Source: Bryobacterales bacterium
GTDB taxonomy: Bacteria > Acidobacteriota > Terriglobia > Bryobacterales > Bryobacteraceae
Assembly: GCA_020847975.1 (NCBI GenBank)
Contig: JADLBD010000266.1
Span: forward strand, 1-45,644
Reading direction: 5' to 3'
DNA: 45,644 nucleotides
Both the position numbers and the translations under genes were made by a program. Under the pieces are notes generated by a model. The model was given only the letters and a program-made list of their open reading frames with translations. It had not been told where the DNA came from and searched no databases. Positions 31,215-39,685 of this stretch are shown in pieces; positions within the stretch are counted from its first letter, which is position 1; every line of letters begins with the position of its first letter.

Positions 31215-33158
31215 TCAGTTCACCTTCTTGGGCGGAGCAGAGCCCCACTTGGCTAGAGATACCATGAGTTCCTGAAAATCGAAGCCCGACTTCTTAAAAT
31301 CCTCAAAAGCCCGATCCAGCACAATCCGGTCGGCGAGCGCTTCGTGGCGGCCCGCCATATACCGAAACAACATTTTCACCACACATTGTTGGCACTGCGT
31401 GGTGGATGCCAAGATCATACCAAGTTCGCGCGGTGAAGAAAAGTCAGAGCCCTTCAGTCCGATCACCGAACCCGTGGTATCCAGGGGCAACTCGACGTGC
31501 TTCGGCTCTTCCTTCTTCTCGTGCCGCGCCGGAAAAATGGTCAGCTTCAGCGTCGGCCGGTAGGCGCCGACCGCATCGAACTTCTCCATGCCGAAACCAA
31601 TCGGATCAATCAGGTGGTGGCAACTCGCGCAGCTTGGATTGCTCCGGTGTTCCGCCATGCGCTCGCGTTGAGTCATGGGGCGGTCCTTGGTAACCGGCGG
31701 AAGGCTCGTGTTCACCCCCGGCGGCGGTTGCGGCACATCCTGACAGAGGAACTGCTCACGGATGAACAGGCCGCGCGCCGTGGGCGAGGTCTCCGCGGGC
31801 TTGCTCGTCATGGTGAGAAAGCTCGCGTGGCCAAGCACTCCGGCGCGCCCCGCCGCTTCGGGCAGCGTCACCTTCTCGTATTCCGTCTTCGGCGCGGGCA
31901 GTCCATAAAGCTTGGCGAGGTCGGAGTTGATGTAGGTATAGGGCGCCGAGAAGAAATCCATGAAGTTGCCCTTCTCCCACACCAGGTGCGAGACCAACCG
32001 CCGCGTCTCTTCGGTCATCGCCAGCGTCAGTTCCGGGCTGAACATGGGGTACAGCCGGCGATCGCGGACCGTGCCGTCGAGGCGGTCAAACCGCAGCCAC
32101 TCGGTGACAAACTCGTCCACCGCCTGATGCGCCTTGGGCGAAGAGAGCATGCGCCGCGCCTGTCGCTCCATCCCTTCTCCCGTCGACAATTCGCCGGAGG
32201 CGGCCGCTTTGAGCAGCGTCTCATCCGGCATCGAATTCCAGATGAAATAAGACAGCTTGCTCGCATTTTCGTAGGCCCTCAACTGCAGGTCCAGGCCGTT
32301 CTCGGTGCGCAGCAGGAAGTTCGGGCTTTGCAGCATCGCCTCCACCACAATCTGCGCGCCGGCGAGGAACTGCTTCTTTTCCCCGGCCTCTTCCACAAAC
32401 AGGCTGGAATAGCGAGTGACTTCCTTAGGCAGCAGCGGCCGGCGGAAGGCGCGGCGGCCGAATTCGCGGATGAAGCGCTCGCGGCAAACCGCGTCTTCGA
32501 CGCTCTTCGGCTTGCAGGGCACGAGACCCTTGGTATCCCCGCCGAGGAATGCTTTCTTCGCCAACTTCTCCGCCGCGGCGCTGTAGGCCTCGCTCAGCAG
32601 CGGCGAGGTGTTTTGCGACTGGTACTGATTGCGGAACCCGTTGACGAAGTCCTCGGGCGGAAACTGATCGGCAAGCCGGCTCTCATCGCCCAGCAGGTCG
32701 CGAATGGTGTTGTTGTATTGCGCGTTGGTGAGGCGCCGGAGAATGGGCCCCACCTGCCCCAGAGATTCCGTGGAGCGGATGCTTTGGAGCTTCTCGATTG
32801 GCGTCGAGGCAAGGTAATCCACCCAGGCTTTGAGGATCTTTTCCCCTTCGCTGCCGCGCGCGATGCGCTCACCGCCGGCGTGCGGCATGCGATTGGTGGG
32901 CTTGTTGAACAGCAGCGATTTTTCCGGCGCCGCGCGGTCCACCAATATGAACAGGGAGTTTCCGAAGGCGTCAAGACGCGCGCTGCTCGGATCGCCCTCC
33001 GGAAAGTGCAGCCTGGTCGGTGAGGCCACGCCGTTGTCGTTGTGGCAGCCGGCGCAACCCGCTTTGCTCAGTATGGGATAAACGGTGCGCGCGAAGTCGA
33101 TCTGTCCATACGCGGTGAGGACACCAATAGAGAAAGCAAGAATGAGTCGCCAGAACAA
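31215..33158 (-). CDS. Secreted DUF1592/DUF1588/DUF1585 cytochrome-like protein
   Basis: A 647-residue protein. I chose the TTG at 33158 because it yields a clean signal peptide (MFWRLILAFSIGVLTAYGQ) and has AAGGAG nine bases upstream. Residues about 20-110 hold one c-type heme site (AGCAGCH) in a planctomycete-type cytochrome domain. Next come DUF1587 (LGQVGPILRRLTNAQYNNTIRDLLGD), DUF1595/1592 (FGRRAFRRPLL, KLSYFIWNSMPDE, RRLVSHLVWEKGNF), DUF1588 (SLPPVTKDRPMTQRERMAEH, SCASCHHLIDPIGFG) and DUF1585 (SPRELGMILASTTQCQQCVV). It is cotranscribed with the DUF1552 gene; the substrate is unknown. Confidence 0.87.
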   Translation of the reverse strand: MFWRLILAFSIGVLTAYGQIDFARTVYPILSKAGCAGCHNDNGVASPTRLHFPEGDPSSARLDAFGNSLFILVDRAAPEKSLLFNKPTNRMPHAGGERIARGSEGEKILKAWVDYLASTPIEKLQSIRSTESLGQVGPILRRLTNAQYNNTIRDLLGDESRLADQFPPEDFVNGFRNQYQSQNTSPLLSEAYSAAAEKLAKKAFLGGDTKGLVPCKPKSVEDAVCRERFIREFGRRAFRRPLLPKEVTRYSSLFVEEAGEKKQFLAGAQIVVEAMLQSPNFLLRTENGLDLQLRAYENASKLSYFIWNSMPDETLLKAAASGELSTGEGMERQARRMLSSPKAHQAVDEFVTEWLRFDRLDGTVRDRRLYPMFSPELTLAMTEETRRLVSHLVWEKGNFMDFFSAPYTYINSDLAKLYGLPAPKTEYEKVTLPEAAGRAGVLGHASFLTMTSKPAETSPTARGLFIREQFLCQDVPQPPPGVNTSLPPVTKDRPMTQRERMAEHRSNPSCASCHHLIDPIGFGMEKFDAVGAYRPTLKLTIFPARHEKKEEPKHVELPLDTTGSVIGLKGSDFSSPRELGMILASTTQCQQCVVKMLFRYMAGRHEALADRIVLDRAFEDFKKSGFDFQELMVSLAKWGSAPPKKVN

Positions 33159-33167
33159 CGGAGGGAT

Positions 33168-33173
33168 CTCCTT
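33168..33173 (-). promoter_or_regulatory. Ribosome binding site supporting a TTG start
   Basis: AAGGAG on the - strand, nine bases before the TTG at 33158. It is among the best Shine-Dalgarno matches in the window. It decides the start of the DUF1592-type gene against the ATG at 33356, whose extra N-terminus (Ser/Arg-rich) resembles no signal. Confidence 0.7.
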
Positions 33174-33252
33174 TTCCCCTATTGTTTCAAACCTCGGCGA
33201 GAATGGCAAAAGCAGCGGGTTGAGATATACTAAAGCCCTCCTGGGAAAACAG

Positions 33253-35334
33253 ATGCCTGACGCCGCGATAGTTGATGACGCGAGCGAACTCGTTCGACTT
33301 GCCGGAGAGCTTCTCGAAAGGAACAAAGATCGTCTGAACCTGCCGGATCTGCGCATTCAGTCTCTGGACGAATTCCTGCGCCTCGCCGGCGACGCGCAGC
33401 CGCTCGATCGCAACGACAAGGAAGCGATCCTCCTTCAGGCCGAGACCCTGTTCCGGAACTTCTATCCCCATCTGCCGTTCAAGAAGAAGGATTTTCCAGG
33501 CGACGATCCGCTCGTGGCCATCGAGCTGGTGCGCGCCCAGTTGGATACGCTGAGCACCTTTGACTTTCATGTCTGCATGCTGCTCGTCTTCGCGACGGTG
33601 CACGATGTCCATACCTCCTACACACTGCCCGCTCCTTACGCAGGCGCCGTCGCGTTTCTTCCTTTCCAGGCGCGCTTCGTCATGGACGAGACGGGCCACC
33701 GGCGCCTTGTCGTGACCAAGGTCATGGCAACATCGGAGAACGGCGAGTTTGAGCACGAGTTCTTTGGAGCGGGCGCGGAGATCCTGGGTTGGAACAGGCT
33801 GAGCGAGATCACGGATCGCGATCTTGCCGGGATCGAGTTGGAGATAGCCGCGCGTTCCGCCGCCCAACTCCAGCCGGGCGCGAATCCCGATGCGGAGTTG
33901 TCGCGGGGCGTGGCCCGAATGACGCTGCGGCCACTGTCTTCCATCGGGCTGGCAGCCTCTGGGGCGCCGCCGTTTCGCATCGATTGCTCTGTAGTCGTCC
34001 ATTACGCCGCCAAAGGGGAGCAGCAGATCCGCAAGATCCTCTTCCCCTGGAGCGTCGCCACCGGCCTGGGAGCGCAGACGTCGTTTGCCGCCGGCGCATT
34101 CAGCATCAGCGACTCAGCGCAGGAGACTGCCTGCATGTATAAAGTCCTGTACAAGTCCCAGGAGACGGCGGCAAAGCAGGGCGTGGATGCGATGTTCGAT
34201 ACCGAATTGCCGGACCCGGACTTGCTTAAGGATGAAGGGACCGGCAAGAGATTCGGCTACCTGAAGATCAAAGACTTCGGCGGAGGGCTGCCCGGCGTCG
34301 CGCAGGATCAGATTCTGACCAGGTTCCGGCAGATCCTCGAGGATATGAGTGAGAGTGCTCCCGATGGCTTGATCCTCGACATTCGCGGCAACCCCGGCGG
34401 CCAGATTCAGGTAGCCGAGCGCATGTTGCAGATGCTGACGCCCCGGGCCATTGAGCCGGTGCTGTTCCGCTATGCGAAGACGCCCGCCATTGACAAGGTC
34501 ATCGGCCATTACCGAAAAGACGGCACGGGAGGCGACCGCTCGGAGTTTCTGGCGTGGCTCGAAACCCGTCCGGAAGACAACCCGCCGCTCGAAGAATTGA
34601 CGGCGGGCCGGCCACTCACCGTGCCTTCGGCTGCGAATGATTCGGGGCAAGTGTATCAGGGGCCTGTCGTGCTGCTGATCGATGCCCTCACCTACAGCGC
34701 GGCGGACATGTTCGCGGCGGGATTCCAGGACCATGAGATCGGCGAGGTGATCGGGGTGGACAGCAACACGGGCGGGGGCGGGGCCAACTTGTGGCGCCAT
34801 GAGGACCTGCGCACCAGCATTCCTCCCCTTCCGGACATTCCGTTGAAACCGCTCCCGCGCGAAGTGAGAATGAGCCTCGCCATCCGGCGCTGCGAGCGCA
34901 GGGGCCGTAACGCCGGCAAGCCGATTGAAGACATCGGAGTAAGGGCGGACCTGGTGCACCAGCGTACGCAAGCCGACCTGTTCTTTGGCAACCGGGACCT
35001 GGTGCAACTGGCCTGCCGGCGGCTGTCGCAGGTTCCGGTTTTCCGCGTCCATATCTCATCCTTCGAGGCCACATTCCAGGGCGTGAACGTGACCGTGGGA
35101 ACTGCCAATGTAGGGTTTCTCGAGTTTCGCCTCGACGGCAACCTCGCCCTCTCGGCCCCCGTGCCGGCGAGCGGCGCCGGATCATTCTTCGTTCCCAACG
35201 TGAATGGCGCTCCGCTTCCCAAGCAACTCAGGGTTGAGGGATACACGGAGACGCGGGAGGCTACCAGGCGGCCGGCCGCCGCTGCTCGCGCGGTGCTGCG
35301 AGTGGTGCGGCCGTTATTACAGAGAGCCCGCTGA
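33253..35334 (+). CDS. S41-family peptidase, tricorn-like, without signal peptide
   Basis: A 693-residue protein from ATG 33253; upstream in-frame codons add only low-complexity sequence. The N-terminal helical part ends in VFATVHDVHTSYTLPAPYAG, the S41 D-x-HT block with His120. A PDZ-like or linker region follows (GAGAEILGWNRLSEITDRDL). The protease core has DGLILDIRGNPGGQIQVAERML and VVLLIDALTYSAADMFAAGFQD with nucleophile Ser482. No Lys stands about 25 residues later, so it fits the tricorn/S41B type (Ser-His-Ser-Glu) better than the Ser-Lys type. No export signal is seen. Its TGA directly abuts the ATG of the kinase gene. Confidence 0.8.
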   Translation: MPDAAIVDDASELVRLAGELLERNKDRLNLPDLRIQSLDEFLRLAGDAQPLDRNDKEAILLQAETLFRNFYPHLPFKKKDFPGDDPLVAIELVRAQLDTLSTFDFHVCMLLVFATVHDVHTSYTLPAPYAGAVAFLPFQARFVMDETGHRRLVVTKVMATSENGEFEHEFFGAGAEILGWNRLSEITDRDLAGIELEIAARSAAQLQPGANPDAELSRGVARMTLRPLSSIGLAASGAPPFRIDCSVVVHYAAKGEQQIRKILFPWSVATGLGAQTSFAAGAFSISDSAQETACMYKVLYKSQETAAKQGVDAMFDTELPDPDLLKDEGTGKRFGYLKIKDFGGGLPGVAQDQILTRFRQILEDMSESAPDGLILDIRGNPGGQIQVAERMLQMLTPRAIEPVLFRYAKTPAIDKVIGHYRKDGTGGDRSEFLAWLETRPEDNPPLEELTAGRPLTVPSAANDSGQVYQGPVVLLIDALTYSAADMFAAGFQDHEIGEVIGVDSNTGGGGANLWRHEDLRTSIPPLPDIPLKPLPREVRMSLAIRRCERRGRNAGKPIEDIGVRADLVHQRTQADLFFGNRDLVQLACRRLSQVPVFRVHISSFEATFQGVNVTVGTANVGFLEFRLDGNLALSAPVPASGAGSFFVPNVNGAPLPKQLRVEGYTETREATRRPAAAARAVLRVVRPLLQRAR

Positions 35335-37920
35335 ATGCAGGCGTTCCAGAGCGGCGATGTCATTTCCCGCTACCGCATCACCCGTCCGCTGGGACGGGGT
35401 GGAATGGGGATGGTTTACCTCGCCGAAGATACGCGGCTGCACCGTCCTGTGGCGCTGAAGTTCCTTCCCGCCGAGGCGTTGCAGGATGCCGACAAGCAGC
35501 GCTTCCTCAACGAAGCGCAGGCGGCGGCCATGATCCGCCATCCTAACATCTGTCCGGTTTATGACGTGGAAGAAGTGGACGGGCAGATGTTTCTTGCCAT
35601 GGCGTATCTGGAAGGCGAGACGCTGGCGCACCGGATCGCGCGAGGGAGGCTGGAGACGCGGGAAGCCGCCGATATCGCCATTCAAGTGGCCAATGGCTTG
35701 GCGAAGGCGCATGAACTGGGCGTGGTGCATCGCGATATCAAGAGCGGCAACATCATGGTGGGGCCGGACGGGAACGTCTCGATCCTTGATTTCGGACTGG
35801 CTTTGCGGCCCGGTTCGCTCCGGCTGACCGTGGAGGGCAAGACGGTGGGAACTCCGGCGTACATGTCGCCGGAGCAGGCGCGGGGTCTGCCGGTAGACGA
35901 GCGAACAGATATCTGGTCGCTGGGCGTAGTCCTGTACGAGATGCTCACGGGGGCGCTGCCGTTCGAGGGCGCCAATGCGCTGAGTCTCGGCAGAGCCATT
36001 GTGACGGAGGAGACGCCATCCCTTCGAGAAAGGCGGCCGGACGCGCCACGCGCACTCGAAGAGGTAATCCGGACTGCTCTCGCCAAGGCGCCGGAGAAGA
36101 GGTGGCGAACGGCGAGGCAAATGGCCGTAATGCTGGAACGGGCTGCCGGAGGCAGAGAGCCGCTGGCCACCACGGTGGCTGCCTCGCCCGTACAGGCTCC
36201 ACGGAGGTGGAAGGTCCCGGTGGCAGTAGTGGCGCTGCTGTTGCTTCTTGCGGTGGCGGGCTGGTGGTGGCGCGGACAACATCCATCCGGCGGAGCCGTT
36301 CCTGTTACGGGAGTGCGGCAGGAAAACCTGGTGGCCGTGCTTCCCTTCGAGGTGATCGGAACAGCTCCGGGGCTGGCGGAGATTGCCAACGGGCTCATGG
36401 AAGTGCTCACAGCGGCAATCTCGGATTTCGAGCGGGCTCACGGGAAGGTTGCGGCTGTCCCGAGCAGCGAGATACGGCGGAGGAGCATCGGCAGTCCGGA
36501 AGAAGCGCGGCGCGTGTACGGGGCGAACCTTGCTCTGGAGGGAAGCGCGCGGCCGGCGGGGAAGAAGCTCCAGTTTACGCTCGCCCTGGTAGACACGGCG
36601 ACCTTGCGCCAGGTTGCGGCCAGGGTGCTCGAATACGACCCGCGGAATCCGGTAGACGCCAGAAACCGCGCGGTGGAGGAGCTTGCGCGGCTGCTGTCGG
36701 TAAATGTGGAGGAGGCGCGGAAGACGGTGTCCGGAGGGGACACGTCCGCGCCGGGCGCTTACTCGGCTTATCTGCGAGGAAGGGGGTTGCTGGCGCGGTA
36801 CGACATACAGGGCAACCTGGACAAGGCCATCGCGCAGTTCCGGGAGGCGATCCGGGAAGATCCAAACTATGCGCTCGCCTACGCGGGGCTGGGGGAAGCC
36901 TGCTGGCGCAAGAGCCGCGCGGAGGGCGACCCGGAGATGGCCGCGCAGGCGGTAAAGAACGCGGAGCGGGCGGTGCAACTGGAGCCGGGAATCCCGATTG
37001 TGCACACGACTTTGGGAGCGATTTACGGCACCAGCGGGCGGGAAGAGGAGGCGATCCGGGAATTGAAGGAGGCCCTCAAACTGGCTCCGGGGAACGCGGA
37101 AGCACCGCGGGAGTTGGGGCGGGTCTATGTGGTGCTGGGCCGGTTTCAGGAGGCGGAAGCCGCTTATCTTCAGGCAACCAGGGCGCGGCCCACGGACTGG
37201 TACGGATTCCTGTTACTGGCCGCGTATTACTACCAGCAGGAGCGGTACGAGGAAGCCGAGACCGCGCTCGAGCAGGCCAAGCAACTGGCTCCCAACAATG
37301 AGCTTATCCTTCGTAACCTGGGGATGGTCTATTACTTTCAGGGCAGGTATGCGCAGGCGGTGAGCGAGTTGCAGCAATCGCTGAAGCTCAAGTCGAACGC
37401 GACAACTTACGGGACCCTGGCGGCCACTTTCTATCTTCAGCACCGCTTTGTGGATGCCTTATCGGCAATCGAAACGGCCATCGACCTGGATGCGAACCGC
37501 TACTTCTTCTGGGGCAATCTTGGCATTTATTGTAAGTGGACGCCGGGCAACGAAGGCAAGTCCGCATCGGCTTTTCATAAAGCGATCGAGCTAGGGCAGA
37601 AGTTCCTGCAAGTTACTCCCAATGATTATGACGTCCGGGCGAACCTTGCGGAGTACAAGGCAAGACTGGGGGACAAAGGAGGCGCTCTCGCGGAACTGGA
37701 GCGTATTCCCGAGGCGGCACGCCACGCGCGGCTGGCGCGGCTCGCCATCGTGTATGAGCTGACAGGCAACCGTCGAAAGGCCGTGGAGCTTCTGATAGCG
37801 AGCGTGAAGAACCCGGCCACATTGCACCAGATCGAGGATGATCCCGATCTTGCAGGGTTATGGGCTGACCCGGAGTTGCAGAGAGCCATCGGGAAGATAT
37901 CGAGGACACCCTCCCGATGA
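35335..37920 (+). CDS. Transmembrane Ser/Thr protein kinase with TolB-like and TPR domains
   Basis: An 861-residue protein. The kinase domain is at residues about 12-275: glycine loop LGRGGMGMVYLAED, Lys42 (VALKF), Glu60, catalytic HRDIKSGN with Asp134, DFG Asp152 and activation-segment GTPAYMSPEQARG. One membrane helix lies at about 285-307 (VPVAVVALLLLLAVAGWWW). A TolB/FlgO-like region follows (ENLVAVLPFEVIGTAPGLAEIANGL, cut here to its key blocks AVLPFEV and ALEGSAR). From about residue 470 to the end are TPR repeats (AIAQFREAIREDPNYALAYAGLG-type). This is the common acidobacterial kinase layout. It directly abuts the S41 peptidase gene, so the peptidase may be a substrate or partner. Confidence 0.9.
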   Translation: MQAFQSGDVISRYRITRPLGRGGMGMVYLAEDTRLHRPVALKFLPAEALQDADKQRFLNEAQAAAMIRHPNICPVYDVEEVDGQMFLAMAYLEGETLAHRIARGRLETREAADIAIQVANGLAKAHELGVVHRDIKSGNIMVGPDGNVSILDFGLALRPGSLRLTVEGKTVGTPAYMSPEQARGLPVDERTDIWSLGVVLYEMLTGALPFEGANALSLGRAIVTEETPSLRERRPDAPRALEEVIRTALAKAPEKRWRTARQMAVMLERAAGGREPLATTVAASPVQAPRRWKVPVAVVALLLLLAVAGWWWRGQHPSGGAVPVTGVRQENLVAVLPFEVIGTAPGLAEIANGLMEVLTAAISDFERAHGKVAAVPSSEIRRRSIGSPEEARRVYGANLALEGSARPAGKKLQFTLALVDTATLRQVAARVLEYDPRNPVDARNRAVEELARLLSVNVEEARKTVSGGDTSAPGAYSAYLRGRGLLARYDIQGNLDKAIAQFREAIREDPNYALAYAGLGEACWRKSRAEGDPEMAAQAVKNAERAVQLEPGIPIVHTTLGAIYGTSGREEEAIRELKEALKLAPGNAEAPRELGRVYVVLGRFQEAEAAYLQATRARPTDWYGFLLLAAYYYQQERYEEAETALEQAKQLAPNNELILRNLGMVYYFQGRYAQAVSELQQSLKLKSNATTYGTLAATFYLQHRFVDALSAIETAIDLDANRYFFWGNLGIYCKWTPGNEGKSASAFHKAIELGQKFLQVTPNDYDVRANLAEYKARLGDKGGALAELERIPEAARHARLARLAIVYELTGNRRKAVELLIASVKNPATLHQIEDDPDLAGLWADPELQRAIGKISRTPSR

Positions 37921-37937
37921 CGCCTGGTTGTCTGTGT

Positions 37938-38105
37938 CTATGTGTCGGGGGGACCGGGGTCCTGTCCGGTGATGCTCTTAGCGGCGGCCTTGAGATCGCT
38001 GATGGCATCGTCGAACAGCTTTTTCAGCCTGGGGTCCTGGGGATTGGCTTGAACCATGGCGATCGCAAGCTGAAGTTCGGCTATGACCAGATTCAGTTTT
38101 TCCAT
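37938..38105 (-). CDS. Small protein of 55 residues, conserved-looking, unknown function
   Basis: The ATG at 38105 is preceded by AAGGAG with a 10-base spacing. The product starts MEKLNLVIAELQLAIAMVQ, continues RLKKLFDDAISDLKAAAKS and ends in a Pro-rich tail (DPGPPDT). It is amphipathic and helical, without membrane segment or signal. The frame sits between the kinase and the deiodinase-like gene, antisense to both. A longer frame on the + strand (37917-38126) has a Cys/Gly-rich, unprotein-like composition, and I reject it in favour of this one. Confidence 0.62.
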   Translation of the reverse strand: MEKLNLVIAELQLAIAMVQANPQDPRLKKLFDDAISDLKAAAKSITGQDPGPPDT

Positions 38106-38200
38106 CGGGGAGTTTCTCCTTTATAGCCTGGGGCCGCGGGATACGGCGTTCGCGGGTTGAGATATGTTAGCAGAGTAGCGCGCAAGCGGAGGATCCATTA

Positions 38201-38860
38201 ATGAAAGTTCCTGGAGAGAATTTGCAGTTCGAGCGGATGAGCCCGGAGGAGCAGTTGCGGGCAAGCCGCGAATTGGTGCGGCGGTTCCGGATGCGGCGGA
38301 GCGTGCGCGCATTCTCTCCCGAGCCTGTGCCGATGGAGTTGATCGAGAACGCGATCCGCGTGGCGGCGCTTGCGCCGAGCGGGGCGAACCAGCAGCCGTG
38401 GCGGTTTGTGGTGGTAAAGGACGCGGAGTTGAAGCGGCAGATCCGCGAAGCGGCGGAAGCCGAGGAGCGGGCGAACTACGAGCGGCGGTTTCCGGACGAG
38501 TGGCTGCAGGCGCTGGAGCCGTTCGGCACGGACTGGCAGAAGGAGTTTCTGGAGACGGCTCCATATCTGATTGTGTTGTTCCGCATCGATTACGGACTCG
38601 AGGGAGACAGGCGCGTGAAGCACTACTATGTGCAGGAGTCGGTGGGGATCGCAGCCGGGTTCCTGCTGGCGGCGCTGCACTGTTCGGGGCTGGCGGCGCT
38701 GACGCACACTCCCAGCCCGATGGGCTTTCTGTCGCGGATTCTGGAGCGGCCGCCGAACGAACGGCCCTTTCTGCTGATTCCTGCCGGCTATCCGGCGCCG
38801 AATGCGACGGCGCCGGTGATCACCAAGAAACCGCTCGAGGACGTCATGATTGTACGCTGA
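38201..38860 (+). CDS. Nitroreductase-fold flavoprotein, iodotyrosine deiodinase-like
   Basis: A 219-residue protein with GGAGG eight to nine bases before its ATG. FMN-binding blocks of the nitroreductase family: RRSVRAFSPEPVP near the start, LAPSGANQQPWRFVVV, and late SVGIAAGFLLAALHCSGLAA. Beyond the general family it follows iodotyrosine deiodinase (IYD): Glu89, Tyr93 and Lys114 have the exact spacing of the E-x3-Y-x20-K triad that grips the zwitterion of halotyrosines, in EERANYERRFPDEWLQAL then PFGTDWQKEFLETAPYLIV. The end KKPLEDVMIVR also matches. Expected activity: reductive dehalogenation of halotyrosines, or a related aromatic substrate. Confidence in the fold is high, in the substrate moderate. 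Confidence 0.8.
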   Translation: MKVPGENLQFERMSPEEQLRASRELVRRFRMRRSVRAFSPEPVPMELIENAIRVAALAPSGANQQPWRFVVVKDAELKRQIREAAEAEERANYERRFPDEWLQALEPFGTDWQKEFLETAPYLIVLFRIDYGLEGDRRVKHYYVQESVGIAAGFLLAALHCSGLAALTHTPSPMGFLSRILERPPNERPFLLIPAGYPAPNATAPVITKKPLEDVMIVR

Positions 38861-38880
38861 TGTGTTACCTTCGTCTTTCT

Positions 38881-39162
38881 ATGGCTTTTGAATCCGACAA
38901 GACGATGTTCGAGATCTACCGTGAGAAGACGTACACAGGGCAGTACCGCGTGGTGTACTTCACCGAGTTGCAGGATCACAACAAGGAGACGGAGATCAAC
39001 CGGGCCATGGCGGGAGAACATTACATGGACGGATTCGTGAAGAACTTCAAGAAGGACGAAGCCAAGGAGATCATCAACGGGCTGCTCGAGCGGATGAACA
39101 GTGGCGAGCCGATCAGTCCGGAGCAGTTTGCGAAGTCGCTGGGCGACCATCTCTCGAGTTGA
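38881..39162 (+). CDS. Conserved-looking small protein, unknown function
   Basis: A 93-residue soluble protein from ATG 38881 (a second ATG at 38905 is possible). Sequence features: MFEIYREKTYTGQYRVVYFTEL, cut to the aromatic-rich strand pair YTGQYRVVYFTEL, then DHNKETEINRAMAGEHYMDG and a helical, Lys-rich part (KNFKKDEAKEIINGLLERM). The balanced composition and dense charge suggest a true gene. Its TGA overlaps a TTG that could start the next gene. I do not recognise a named family. Confidence 0.65.
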   Translation: MAFESDKTMFEIYREKTYTGQYRVVYFTELQDHNKETEINRAMAGEHYMDGFVKNFKKDEAKEIINGLLERMNSGEPISPEQFAKSLGDHLSS

Positions 39163-39173
39163 GGGGATCCGGG

Positions 39174-39683
39174 TTGCAGATCACGAGGTTCCTGTCGTTA
39201 AATGAGGCGCAGTTTCTGGGCTGCGTGAGCGCGTTTTCCGATAGCCTGACAGGCGAGTTGAATGCAGCCCTGACGTACTTGCGGCGTCTGGAGGGGGAGC
39301 GCAAAGGCTCCGCCTTCGCCTTCGAGATGAAGCTGGACCAGCACCGCTATGGGGCGTTGATCGTACTCGAACGTTGGGCGGACCTGACACGGGCGTTCGC
39401 CGGGCACACGGAGTTGGGAACCCATCAGGAGATGTTCGATTCAGCCGCGCCGCGAGTGGAGGCGGCGCGGAATGTGCTGGAGCGGGCCAATCACGTGGTG
39501 GATGCCGCGGACCACTACGGGCCGGAGATTGTGGAAGCGTGCCGGGCGGCGTTCGACACGGCGGCGATGACCTTCCGGCAGGAGCAGGAAGCGGCGGCGA
39601 AGGCGGCTTCGCTGGGGCCGATGCAACCGGAGGAGTTCCGGGAATACCGGCGGGTGTTTCTGGGTGATTTGGGGGCGCGATAG
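39174..39683 (+). CDS. Hypothetical helical protein
   Basis: About 169 residues if the TTG at 39174 is used, which has GAGGGG eight bases upstream; a TTG at 39159 overlapping the previous stop is the alternative. The protein is mainly alpha-helical and acidic: AFSDSLTGELNAALTYLRRL, VLERANHVVDAADHYGPEIV and TAAMTFRQEQEAAAKAASL are typical stretches. There is no signal or membrane segment. It ends two bases before the convergent ferredoxin-type gene. No known family is recognised. Linkage with the preceding 93-residue gene suggests a shared role. Confidence 0.55.
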   Translation: MQITRFLSLNEAQFLGCVSAFSDSLTGELNAALTYLRRLEGERKGSAFAFEMKLDQHRYGALIVLERWADLTRAFAGHTELGTHQEMFDSAAPRVEAARNVLERANHVVDAADHYGPEIVEACRAAFDTAAMTFRQEQEAAAKAASLGPMQPEEFREYRRVFLGDLGAR

Positions 39684-39685
39684 CG

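Noticed and set aside
37917..38126. 69-codon + strand frame starting in the kinase stop (ATGA)
   Set aside because: The ATGA overlap is tempting, but the Cys/Gly-rich product is unconvincing and the - strand 55-residue frame has a strong ribosome binding site.
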